Assembly: GCA_025738555.1 (NCBI GenBank)
Contig: JAOVFP010000009.1
Location: 620,001-684,000 of the forward strand
DNA from: Cyathus striatus
Lineage: Eukaryota; Basidiomycota; Agaricomycetes; Agaricales; Nidulariaceae
Direction: 5' to 3'
DNA: 64,000 nt
The notes under the pieces are model-generated. The model searched no databases, was not told the origin of the DNA, and worked only from the letters and a program-made list of their open reading frames with translations. Below, one piece after another: positions 21,183 through 32,598 of the stretch (positions are counted from its first letter, which is position 1; each line of letters opens with the position of its first letter). Both the position numbers and the translations under genes were made by a program.

Positions 21183-22690
21183 GAGGACCTGACACTGACC
21201 CACATTCTCAGTAGAATCCAGTGAGATTCTCATGAGATTCTCAGATACTCCAGTGAGAATCCAGTGAGAATATAGTGATAGAATGAGAGAGTAGTGAGAG
21301 TTCAGTGAGAGTTTACTGAAACTACAGTGAGAAAATGTATGATTTTCATCTCAGTAAAATCTCACCTAATTCTCATTGGGTGAGAATCTCTGAGAGTCTA
21401 GTGATAGTATAATGAGATGATTCTCAGAGAGTCCAATGAGAATCTAGTGAGAATAAGTCACTGAACTCTCAGTACAGTCTCTGACATTTAACTCTGTTGT
21501 TACAAATTCCCACACAATATTTCATGAGATCTCTCTGCACCAAAGCAGTCATGTGACCTGTGTGACATCTTGGAAAAGCGTGACATGTTGGAAAATATTG
21601 GAAAAGTGTGACACATTGAAAAAAGCACAACATGTGTGATACATGTGACATATCATAGCCATCACACTTGTCACACTTTTCCCAACATGTCACACTTTTT
21701 CCAACATTTCTGACATGTCATGCAGGCTCTGTTGTCACAGTTGTGGTGTGTTTCCCACAGTTATCATACTTGTCACACATGTGTGAAAGGTTGGAAAATG
21801 TGGGAAAAGTATGACATGTTGGAAAATGTTAAAAAAAGTGTGGTGACTAATCTTTACCTAGACACTATTGTCACACATGTATGAAAGTGTGACATGTTGG
21901 AAAATGTTGGAAAAAGCGTGACATGTGTGACAAGTGTGGGAAAAGTGTGACACATTTGGAAAATGTTGGAAACAAAAGTGTGACAGGCGTGGGAAAAAGT
22001 GTGACATGTTAGAAAAGTGTCACGTATCATAATCATCACACTTACCCAACTTTTTCCAACATGTCACACTTTCCCCACATTGTCACATATGTCACGCTTC
22101 CAAATATGTCACAATTTTCCCACGTTTGTCACACATGTCATACTTTTGTTTCCAACGTTTTCCAAACATGTCGCGCTTTTTCCAACATGTCACACTTTTT
22201 CCCACACTTGTCACACATGTCACGCTTTTTCCAACATTTTCCAACATGTCACACTTTCATACATGTGTGATAATAGTGTCTAGGTAAAGATTAGTCACCA
22301 CACTTTTTTTAACATTTTCCAACATGTCACACTTTTCCCACATTTTCCAACCTTTCACACATGTGTGACAAATATGATAACTGTGGGAAACACACCACAA
22401 CTGCAATAACAGAGCCTGCATGACATGTCGGAAATGTTGGATGTCACACATTTCATGCTTTTCCAACATTTTCCAACATGGCACACTTTCACATATGTGT
22501 GACAAGTGTGATGACTGTGGGAAACATGTTACAACTGTGACAATAGAGTCTAGGTACAGCTTAGGCACTTGAGTTCAGTGGAGTTCAGGTAGAGTCCATG
22601 TGCCCTACTGATAGTGTAGTGAGACTCTCAATAGTCTAGTGAGAGTCTAGTGAGAGTCCAGTGATAACTGTGGGAGAGTGCAACATACTG
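21183..22690. mobile_element. Satellite-carrying hAT-like element with large internal palindrome, TSD TCAGGTTG
   Basis: A perfect 8-bp TSD TCAGGTTG flanks it (21175-21182, 22691-22698). The left end is GAGGACCTGACACTGACCC. The right end reverse-complements to CAGTATGTTGCACTCTCCC, sharing the AG...CACT...CCC pattern of the other members. Both flanks of the interior carry AGTGAGAATCTAGTGAGAGTC repeats. The centre (about 21480-22565) is a roughly 1-kb inverted repeat of TGTCACACTTTTCCAACATG-type satellite. For example, the GACTAATCTTTACCTAGACA arm at about 21845 is mirrored at about 22275-22300. Confidence 0.82.
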
Positions 22691-22698
22691 TCAGGTTG

Positions 22699-24065
22699 AT
22701 GAAATGATCAGTTCTAAAAGGTCATTGCATGTTCTTTCAAATCCTTCCATGAATTACAAGATGGTCAAGAAAGTTTCTTCATACCAACCAGGCAACCCAA
22801 AGTTGAAGGGTGCCACCACAGGGATTACCTCAAATATTGACAACCCCAATAATCTCATTATTCCTTGCAAGTCAGATTTGCTATTAATGGCAAGATATAG
22901 TACAGAATAGGCTAAACTTGAGAAGGAAATTCTTGATATGTGTAAAAGATCAGAGGTAAGTCTTAATGAATGGATGGACACTTTAGAAGCAATATAGTAA
23001 TTTGGGATCTTCAGACAAGAAATCTCTGGAAGTCAATGTTGTAACAAATGTACATTCATTGACCTGTTATATATGATAATATTAATTTACATGATTCCTT
23101 TGTTTAGAGGTACTCCCTTATAAAACCCAAGGTATTAACCATGTAAGATGGTAATATCATCCCCTACAATTATGTTCTCAATATACATGTATGTCTTTGA
23201 TATCTGAACAAGCTATGTTTTATCCTGATACTTCTTGATGAGACACAAGAAGATACTGATGCATGGGAATCAGTGTATGATTACACACTAACCCTATATT
23301 CAGACATAAACAGCAGTGGTACTAAATGACCACTCTTCATTGATAAATCCAAGAATTCCATCATTTTTACTTGCTCCCAGAATGAGTTTGACAAGTTATT
23401 CATACAAGAAGTACAGAATATACTGCAAACTCATAATATCACTATTACAGGGAGTTATGGAAAAATTCTCCACTTTGATAAAAACAGTCTTAAAATGCTT
23501 GAAGATCTTTCTGAAAGAATGGATATGTAAGGTTTGTCATTCCTGCTACCTGCTGTAATGCATGCTGACAAAAATACAGACCATCCCATTCCTGTCCCAA
23601 AGAACAATAAGAATTTTCAGAATAGAGTTGTCTCAGGCTATTTAGTGGACCCCCTGAGTTTGTCAAGAGCTCCTGAGAATAAGAAGAAGAGCATTAATGC
23701 TCTTTCTTTCAAGACTCCACATGCAGCAGTAGAGGAGAGCCCTTATGCCACTGGTTTGGCCCAGCTGCAACAGAAGGTGCAAACCACCTATGACACATAA
23801 ACAGCTGAGGTGAAGGAACCATTATTCATGTCTGTTGGAAAAGAGCTTTGGGCAGTTGCAGAGCCCATAAATCCTGAAAACCTTTCATCCATCTATACTT
23901 GGATGGACCCTAACATCAGTGTCAGAGATCTTGACCTTTCCAAGTGGAGAGTAGAGATGATTCTCTTGAATACTGGCAATACTCTGTGAGTTTTTATATC
24001 TTTATAAAAATCTCTTCTAATTTTTTAATGATAAGTATCATGAGACCCCATACTCTCCATGCAGT
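22699..24065 (+). pseudogene. Unidentified degenerate coding remnants, part 2
   Basis: The frame interrupted at 21182 continues here (MISSKRSLHVLSNPSMNYK, then AKLEKEILDMCKRSEVSLNE after a stop). Positions 23534-23800 keep an open frame (HADKNTDHPIPVPKNNKNFQ), followed after a stop by EPLFMSVGKELWAVAEPINP and DLDLSKWRVEMIL. The sequence reads as one decayed gene, but I do not recognise the family. Confidence 0.4.
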
Positions 24066-24939
24066 GAGGTCATTACACTCCTCCATGAAATCATGTAGAC
24101 TCCATGTAGATTCCACCTGGACTCTGGGACTCTACCTGGACTCTACCTGGACTCTACCTGGACTCCACTTGGACTTCACCTGGACTTTACATAGAGAAAA
24201 TTATAGACTCTACATGGACTTCAAGTGGACTCCAGGTAGAAGCTGGACTGCACCTGAACTCCAGTGAACTCAAGCACTTCAGCTCAGTAGAGTTCAGGTA
24301 GAGTCCATGTAGAGTCCAGGTAGTCCATGTAGAGTCTAGGTAGAGTCCAGGTAGAGTCCAGTTGCTTAAACTTAGGCACTTGAGTTCAGTAGAGTCCATG
24401 TAGTCCATGTAGAGTCTAGGTAGAGTCCAGGTAGTGTCCAGTTGCTTAAACTCAAGCACTTGAGTTCAGTAGAGTCCAGGTAGTCCATGTAGAGTCTAGG
24501 TAGAGTCCAGGTAAAATCCAGTTGCTTAAACTCAAGCACTTGAGTTCAATAGAGTCCATGTAGTCCATGTAGAGTCTAGGTAAAGTCCAGGTAGAGTCCA
24601 GTTGCTTAAACTCAAGCACTTGAGTTCAGTAGAGTCCAGGTAGTTCATGTAGAGTCTAGATAGAGTCCAGGTATAGTCCAGTTGCTTAAACTCAAGCACT
24701 TAAGTTCAGTAGAGTCCATGTAGTCCATGTAGAGTCTAGGTAAAGTCCAGGTAGAGTCCAGGTAGTCCATGTAGAGTCCAGGTAGAGTCCAGGTAGAGTC
24801 CAGGTAGAGTTCAGGTAGAGTCCAGGTAGAGTCCAGGTGGAGTCCACCTGGAGTCCACTTGGAGTCCACTTGGAGTCCACCTGGAGTCCTGGACTCTACC
24901 CAGAGTCCACCCGATCTCGTGGAGGAGTGAAATATACAG
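24066..24939. mobile_element. Probable satellite-carrying hAT-like element (TGGACTCTACC array)
   Basis: The left end GAGGTCATTACACTCCTCCA and the reverse complement of the right end, CTGTATATTTCACTCCTCCA, share CACTCCTCCA. The interior is an array of AGAGTCCAGGTAGAGTCCATG units. It includes five near-copies of an approximately 90-bp higher-order unit containing GTTGCTTAAACTCAAGCACTTG. The flanking octamers CATGCAGT and TCACACAG do not match, so the target duplication is unproven. Confidence 0.55.
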
Positions 24940-25237
24940 TCACACAGGGTTATGAACAGGAACAGATGTCATGTTTGTCACACATCACAAAGCCATTTGA
25001 ATAACATCAGGAAATCCCTCACTAGCCAATTTAGGACAATAAGTATAATAAGTCTCTTATAAGTTAGACCCTTGCCTTATTATTACTAGACTAAACTATT
25101 TTCTATCTTATTCAACCAAGTGATAAGTATAATAAGCCTTTTATAAGTAATACCCTTGTCTTATTACTACTATACTGAACTATTTGCTTTCTCATTAAGA
25201 CAGAATAAAGGTCACTAAATAGAGGGAATAATATATC
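24940..25237. other. AT-rich spacer
   Basis: There is no gene. A loosely repeated CTTATAAGTTAGACCCTTG/CTTTTATAAGTAATACCCTTG pair occurs (about 25047-25160). Confidence 0.4.
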
Positions 25238-25577
25238 TGTTAGATATTCAGGGTTGCACAGCTTCTTTGACAACTGTCACTTGTCACCTGTCATACTTGA
25301 CAGTTCTGTGATTGACAGATACCTGATTAACAGATATGTGATTGACAGATTGACAGCTGTCAGTTACCTTAGTTACATGGACCTTGGTTGGGACTTTGGT
25401 AGACAGCCTCAGTATATATATACACTCTGTAACTTGGTAGTAGTCAATAAGTTTCCTCCCATCTTGTGTCTGTATCAGTATTTGTGTCTGAGTTATTTGC
25501 TCTCTCATTACCCTTCTTGCTCCTTTATTACTCTCTATCCTCTCAACCACCCTCCTTTATTCTTGTTACTTCTGACA
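25238..25577 (+). mobile_element. Solo copia LTR, family C, TSD ATATC
   Basis: The 340-bp TGTTAG...CTGACA element is flanked by perfect ATATC duplications (25233-25237, 25578-25582). Confidence 0.9.
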
Positions 25578-28025
25578 ATATCCAGCTGAATTGTATTCAT
25601 GACCAGATGAATTTCACCCATTGGCGATCTGTGCAAATCTGTTTTTGAATGTTCAAGTCAAGCACTTGTTACCTGCTTTTCAAATTCAATAACTGCTGAT
25701 TTTAAAAGATATTCTACTTGCAATTTATTTACAGGAGGAACTATGTACATGAAGTGAATACTTAATATCTAACACTTAGAAGTTAACAAACAACACAAGA
25801 AAGACTGAGTATCACAGCAACTGATATCAGAAGGACTTTGAAACAACCTTGTGAAGTCATTTCAAACCCTGCTGTCTGGTCATGTGATTGCTTGTGGCTT
25901 GCCATGTCAGCATGTCAGTACATCAACATTTGAAATTCGGAGTTTTAACACTTCAACTTGAACCCAACCACCTGTTATGTACATTACCCAACTGCTACCA
26001 CCTCTATACTGCTTCACCTCCACTCTATTAGGCTCTCTTTCTGTTGCCCTCTCCCTCTGTCACCCTCTCCCTCTGTCACCCTCACCCTCTGCTGCCCTCT
26101 CTCTGCTGCCCTCTCCCCCCACCACCCTCTGCCTCTGCCACCCTCTCTCTCCATCACCCTCCACCAATAACCTGGCACCCATCCTGGCTAACTGCTCAGT
26201 TGTCTCAGCTGTGCTTGCCCATGCCAAATCAAGCTCAATCACATGCTCTCACCTTCTCATTCAGAAGCAACAAGATGTCTGTTGATAGCACTGCTGCTGC
26301 ATCCCAGTTCAACTCATGATGTGGACATGTGCTCATGTCCATCAATCTGCTTGTCTGTGGGGTGTCCTGATCCAGTAACTTAGTAAGTTTTAATGCACTT
26401 CAATTGTAGACTCCACTTACTAGTTATTGTTATAGCTGACTTTAGTAATGAGCCCCATTCCCCACCATGGTCTCAGTGTGTTGCCCATGTTATTGCATTC
26501 TCTCCCATTCCTAACAGCTTACATTAATTATAGTCCTATCAGTTGTATATTATAATATTGAGGTATGTGAGTTGGACTCTTATTTTATGCTGGGGGAGGT
26601 GTATACTGGGCTATGGTTGGATGATGAGTATAGGTTCTATGTTGCTGTTGGTTCATGCAGTTGGGTAGTGTTAGGCCTTGTTTAAGTTACTATGTAGTTC
26701 CATGTATGTTCTATTCATGTATATCTCATTACTTAATAATTAATTCTATCATGCATGCACTTGGAATGTTAGTGAATGAGCCTATTCAAAGTAATCTAAT
26801 GAAAGCAAACAAGGAACTAAATCTCATTTATGCCAACCTAACACATCTTTATTCATGCTAATGCACCCCAATAAGTTCAAAAGAAGTAATTCAATAAGGA
26901 GGGGGGAAAACTTATTGAGCTTATTTAACTTATGGACCTTATTTTGGCTATATTTTACTTAAAGTGCCTTTAAATGAAGCTTATTTGACTAATTTTGTCA
27001 TTGAGGTATTTCCTGATAAAAAGTACAATGAAAATTTGAGGTAAAGGTCAAAGTTTCAGCAACTCACTTTGCTCACATAATTTTCCATGAACACTCACAA
27101 TTTTTGTCACACCTTGCATGGCCTATTGAACAGAAGGTCCAATTATTCAAGCCTGTCATACTGAAAAGTGATAAACACTTGGTCATATTGGTATAGTACC
27201 CATGCTAAAAATACCCATGGGCTCACAGGTAAGGGTTGAGATGGGTACAGGTGCAGATCAGCTTCAAAATACTTATGGGTTATCTGTACACTTCCCTATA
27301 TTCTACTTAATTCTACAATTTACATTCCAAGTTGTTCTTGTTCTTGGTGAACTCAATGTTCTCAAATGTACCTGGATATTTGTGCCACTTCTAGCTTGCA
27401 TCAGCACAATAGTACATGCCAAATATGTTGGAACTTGGTATATTATATATGCCTCATTACTGAAAGGAAACTATCTAAAATACTACAGTAAATATCAGAA
27501 TACACTCAAAGACTGTCAAGCAACAATCCTGCAAGATCTCAAGTATTCAAAATGAAATGGGTGTTGGATTATGCAAACACCTCTCAGTCCAACTTGTGCT
27601 CCCACTTTTTATTAGAATGCACCCACTCATATTCATTCAGCAGCCACCAAAGTCATACACTCCTTGCATGGCTAGGTAATATATTGTACTTATTGTATTC
27701 TACAAGTTTCACTATGCTGCCCTTGTTCTATGTACTAACACATTCTTGTACTGTACTGCTAGTGTGTTGCACAGCACACTCTGTGGCACAAACTTTCCCC
27801 TCTATGTCAAAGGGGGTGCAAAAAAAAATTATACACTGGGGGTCGGATTTTTTGCTAAGCCATATCCTAAGACCTACCTATTGTGGGAACTAATCACCAT
27901 ATTTGTATGTAATGACATCATCTTGAGCACATGCCCCCCCCCCCCTGCCCATTCCCAGGTCTACATGACATCTATGTTATGATTTTTCTTTATTTTCTTT
28001 TGTTTACAATTAGTTTACTTTGACA
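25578..28025. other. Unassigned repeat-rich DNA
   Basis: About 26030-26165 is a CCCTCTCCCTCTGTCA pyrimidine-rich simple repeat. Open stretches at 27202-27893 have no recognisable domain. A C10 homopolymer lies near 27935. I see no confident gene. Confidence 0.4.
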
Positions 28026-28499
28026 TGTTTGGCACAACCATTGATGCCAAACATCTTTACTTTTATGCAGCTTTATTTATACTTTTGACTTACAATGACT
28101 TCATCTAAGTCATTACTTATTTATACTCACTTTTCTCATACTTTGACTTATGACTCTCTTCAAGTCATTGTACTATACATACATTATTTTTCACACTTCT
28201 TTACTATGCCTTACTAATGCACAGTCTTTTACATATTTTCTTTGACTCACTTTTATCTATTATTAGTATGAACTAGTTTGTATTTAAACAGTAGGAACTT
28301 GGGCTGTAGAGCTCAAGCTTCAGCTTAAAGAATACTACTTGATTCTTACTTGACTTTAATACTTGAGTTTTCAACTTAAGTCTCTTGTCTTGTAACAAGA
28401 CTACTTTGATACTGACTTTAATTCATTCTTCAGATCAGTTAAGTCATGTGACTTTTGGACTTGTACAATTTACAGACTTTTGTCAACTAAATCATAACA
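28026..28499 (+). mobile_element. LTR, family E, second copy
   Basis: The copy starts TGTTTGGCA...TGCCAAACA and ends ATCATAACA. It shares the TTTGTATTTAAACAGTAG and CTTGGGCTGTAGAGCTCAAG core with 14530-14952. The 5' stem-loop is kept with a paired T-A to C-G change. The flanks TGACA and ATCTA do not match. Confidence 0.65.
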
Positions 28500-29208
28500 A
28501 TCTACCTTAGTACTATCAATGCCCTTCTACCTCTCCTCTACATCTCTTGTTTCCCCTCTGGCCTCAGTGTGTGTACACTTTAAATATCATTATCTCCTTC
28601 ACTTCTTCCCCCTTTCACTTTCTTTGCAGGATGTGCATGTCCAATTATTTGAACTGAATTTGTGCCCAATGCAAACAAGGTGATATTGCATATCTAAAGT
28701 GATTAATTTTTACCTCTATCTGAATAGACAAGTTCACTGAACTTACCCATCTTGTTTCACAGCCTTCTTGTTGGCATTTTATTATGCCATCCATATCTGC
28801 CTGCACAAGATTACTTACCCTCATTGTCAGCAAGTCTTGTTCCACACATGCATTGAGAGGGCATCTCATAGACCTCACAATGACAATTCCACCTTGCACA
28901 CAATTGGCAAGCACTTTATGCTTGCCCCCTATTACACATGGAATATACATGAATTCCACCTTTACATGTGCACTTTATGTGTACTTCACATAGCTTTGGA
29001 TGTATTCAAATTGGAAAATTTCCATACAATTTTCGAATTTTTTTACACATGAAGTACACATGAAGTGCATGTGAAGTGCACATATACAGGTGGAATATCA
29101 TGGAATTCATGTGCATTCCACATGCAGTGCATATAACTACAGGTATTCCATATGTACTACACATGGAATACTTGTGAGTTATTGCACCTGGTGCTTACTA
29201 AGTATAAT
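28500..29208. repeat. Unassigned DNA with CACATGGAATTCACATG-type repeats
   Basis: The minus strand of 28645-28830 gives a short cysteine-bearing peptide (KCQQEGCETRWVSS) reminiscent of zinc-binding segments in fungal transposon proteins. This is weak evidence. From about 28920 to 29180 there are degenerate repeats of ACATGGAATxCACATG, similar to those in 42024-42585. Confidence 0.4.
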
Positions 29209-29292
29209 AAAAAAAAAGCCAGCTGATAAAATCTGTACTCTACAGTATTCGAACTCAAGACCTAACCATTCAGCCACAGCACCTTTTAAAAA
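29209..29292 (-). other. Possible tRNA-derived sequence with Pol III signals
   Basis: The minus strand reads GCTGTGGCTGAATGGTTAGG, which is A-box-like. Then comes GAGTTCGAATAC, which is B-box-like. A run of T residues lies downstream at about 29209-29217. The A-to-B spacing is too short for a normal tRNA, so this is a deleted tRNA or tRNA-derived SINE remnant at best. Confidence 0.3.
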
Positions 29293-29366
29293 TGTAAGTA
29301 TGTAGTGTTATCTATACTGTTCATTTGGCCATCAGTAACCAGTACATACCCGGATGACGTGTCACC

Positions 29367-29858
29367 CTCTGTAAAAAGGGAAGTGCATGATAAAGTCATT
29401 GTTAGCTCTGAATTTATACATGTGGGCATGAATTTAGCATGAATGACCTGTAAATGAGCTAGTAATGTCGGAAATATACCTATAAGCAAATCTGATTTAA
29501 ATGCTACATTCTACCATATACAGGCTACTGAAATTGAATCTAACTACATAGCATTGTTTACTATACATGTATAAGTATATGTTCCAAATTTTAAGAGGAG
29601 AAAGTAAGAGCTAAAATTGCTATATGTTTTTGAAATGCTTTCGGAACTTTTCAGTGTCACACATGTTGTGACTGAGCTAAGGAAATTGTGACACTCTAAA
29701 TTGTGACTGATAGCATGCTTCTGACATGCACAGCTCATTAACAGGCAATTAACAGCCCATTGGCATGTCATTTGTAAGTCATTCATGCTAAATTCATGCA
29801 GAAATATATAAATTCAGAGCTAACAATGACTTTACCATGCACTTTCTTTTTTACAGAG
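29367..29858. mobile_element. MITE with terminal inverted repeats of about 100 bp, TSD TGTCACC
   Basis: The left arm CTCTGTAAAAAGGGAAGTGC and the reverse complement of the right arm, CTCTGTAAAAAAGAAAGTGC, stay alignable for about 100 bp through GTCATTGTTAGCTCTGAATT and GCATGAATTTAGCATGAATG. TGTCACC flanks both sides (29360-29366, 29859-29865); the TSD could be 7 or 8 bp. No coding capacity is present. Long inverted repeats with TSDs near this size fit a Mutator-like or similar MITE. Confidence 0.75.
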
Positions 29859-29865
29859 TGTCACC

Positions 29866-30639
29866 AGCACTCACCAGCACTCACTGCTCTGCACCGTCCC
29901 ATCACCATCTTGTTTCCACCATCACCACTCATCATATCCTCCCCTCCCTCCTCCCTTCCTCATATTTCCATTTGGGCTCAATTCCTCCCTGTGCATAGAA
30001 GGCAACAACGCCACTGGCAAGAGCAGTATCGACACCATATTGCCCATCCCCTCTGTCGCAGCAATGGCCCACATCCACCTTCTTTCATCACCTCAACAAC
30101 ACTGATGTGCCGTGAGCAATGCACCACCTCAAGCCCGCTTCAATGTATGTGTCCCTCACTGTGACATCCTATGGCAATATTAATGTCACATTGCTGCTTA
30201 TCAGGTATGCTCCCTCTTTCCTCTCCCCTTTCTATTACCACTGTCTTATATTCTTGCAGTGTTATCTACATCCCACAGATGCCCCAAGCTTGCTCAACGA
30301 CAATGTCATCATGTCAACACCCCTCCTCCCTGCTTCTCAAAGAAGATGATGCCATGCCACATCACCTGCCCATCGTCTTCTCTCCTACCCCCTGCATCAC
30401 ATTGGCAGCAGTGCCATGTCATCTGGCCACCTCCTCCCCTGTTTCACGAAATGATAATGTGATGCCACTCACCTCCACTCTCCACCCACCTTCCCTCTCT
30501 TCCTCCTCCCCTCACATTCACATCGGTGATAGTGCCATGTCATCCAGCTCCCCCCTCTCTTCCTTCTTCCCCTCATGTCACATCAATGATGACACTACAT
30601 CATCCCAGCCAACAATGACGAAGACACCTGGCACCCACC
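29866..30639. other. C-rich low-complexity DNA upstream of the chromovirus
   Basis: The sequence is rich in CACCACC, TCCTCC and CCATCA-type motifs, and it continues past the chromovirus at 41203. Open frames here are compositional. The chromovirus inserted at CCACC inside this block. Confidence 0.5.
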
Positions 30640-31303
30640 TGTCATATCCCATATTGCCTACCTCTGGACTCCTATGCCTTTACTCCACCTTCATCTTTGT
30701 TTACTCCGGACTTTGATTATGCTCTTAATATTACATATTGATTACTATACATAGATTACTCTCATTTCCTTCCTTCCATTCTACTGAGCTATCCCCTCAG
30801 TAATGTAGTATACATATCATAGTGAGTCACTTATCATTCTTAAGTGCACCACTATCTGTTTTACTTTACACTGCCATATGCGCTCACTTCTCCGATGTGT
30901 TTTATTATGTTTAATTAGTTATAGTCTTCATTCTACGTACACCTATCCTGACCGTACTTCTCTGCTGGCCTTGGCCAGCAGCCTTTACTTACTCCGAGTC
31001 TCTAGTATTTAAGTAGTACTTGATTTTTACTTTAGTCTTCAGTTTCATATTGAACTATGTCCTCACCCTTTTGTCTAACTTGAGTTACACCTCTTGTCTT
31101 CCGTCTCTTGTCTTCTCCGAAGGGCTTGCCCTTACTCTGAAATCTAGGACCAGGAATCCCAGGGGCACAGCACATAAGCTGAAGCCAAAGTCCTACCCTC
31201 TGAGTTCTCATTCTCCACTTTTATCTCATACTCACCCCTTGCTTCTCCACAATCACCCTCTCATACTCCACCGCCAAGTCAGGCTAGGGGCATGGTCATG
31301 ACA
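30640..31303 (+). mobile_element. Chromovirus 5' LTR
   Basis: The LTR starts TGTCATATCCC and ends GTCATGACA. A TATTTAAG box (31006-31013) lies about 35 bp upstream of AGTTTCATAT (31041-31050), the probable start of the R region. Confidence 0.9.
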
Positions 31304-31318
31304 GTATACGAAACTATC
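31304..31318 (+). promoter_or_regulatory. Candidate self-priming primer-binding site
   Basis: ATACGAAACT (31306-31315), just inside the 5' LTR, is the exact reverse complement of AGTTTCGTAT at 40940-40949 in the 3' LTR, where the mRNA is expected to begin. The 5' LTR copy has one mismatch. No match to the usual tRNA 3' end (TGG start) is seen. Confidence 0.5.
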
Positions 31319-32598
31319 ACCTTGGATTCCTCTCATAACACTTTTCTTTCCCTCATGGCTACCTGCACGCAGACTCAGACTGCACATGCTAGGAGCCGTG
31401 AACAGCAGCAAAATGATGTGTGCCATAGCAATTGTTTAGCTGCTCAGCAAGCTCATGAACATAACACCACTAACACGCCTCATCATGTTGACTCTGCTCT
31501 GCCTCACTCTCAGCAGAATGCCCCACCCTCAGCTAGTGCCCTAGTTTCTGGAGGAATTACCTCCACTCATTGTGCAGCTCATGAACTTCAGCCAGTTCAC
31601 AGCAATCAATTGCATGCACCATGCCCAATCCCACTAAACATTCCTTTTGACCCCACTCTCATCCCCAGTGCATCCATCGAACCAGTGGATACTCAGTTTT
31701 CTCTGGAAGGTGCAGCTGCATGCCAGCAGCAAGCAACCACAGCCACTTCGCCACCCACCCAACAGTCTGTAGTCTCAGGCAGTGGAGGACCTCCTCCACC
31801 TCCACCTCCTTCTGGTGGTAATTCTGCTGGAGTTGGAAACAACAACCCTCCAGACGATAATGGAGACGATGGTGACCAACCCAGAGATGATGGTGACAAT
31901 GGTGATGGATTCAGAAATGATGGCAACAAGCCAGGAGATGATGATAATGAGCCAGGGGATGATGATGAGCAGGCAGGTGCTGGTGGCAATGGTCCTAGCA
32001 GACCAAATTGCCCTGGAGGTCCTCCCTCTGACCCCTCCGAGGCTCCTTCTAGGCTTCCCTCAAGGGATGACTATCATGACCCTCGTCACCCAAGATGCCA
32101 CTACAATTTCACCAGGGATGAGATCCTGGAAATGGTGGCCTCTGTGGCGGGTTACTTTGCTCTGCCACCACCACCTCCACCACCTCCTCCTCCTGTTCAG
32201 GAGAAGAAGGTTAACCAGCCAGATAACTTTGATGGCTCCAACACACTTAAACTGGAGCTTTTCATCACGCAAGTCCGCTTGGTGTTCCGGAACAACCCTC
32301 AGTTGTACCCAGACAATGCCTCTAAAGTCAACTACACATTGACTTTCCTCTGTGGCTCTGCCAGCAATCTGTTTGCCACTTATCTCGATGATGATGCATA
32401 TGAGCCATGGATGGATTCATGGGGCTACTTTGTTCAGCTCCTCCATACTCACTTCAGCTATACCAACCCTGTTGGTGAAGCTGAAATTCGCATTTTCTCC
32501 CTCCACATGGAGGATAATCAGCAGCTCACAACCTACAAGATTAAATTCAACAAATATGCCGCACTCTTGCCTTGGGACAATGCTGCCCTCAACTCGGT

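Noticed and set aside
30640..31303. Gag start at ATG 31292
   Set aside because: That ATG is inside the 5' LTR. The in-frame ATG at 31355 lies after the LTR and primer-binding region.
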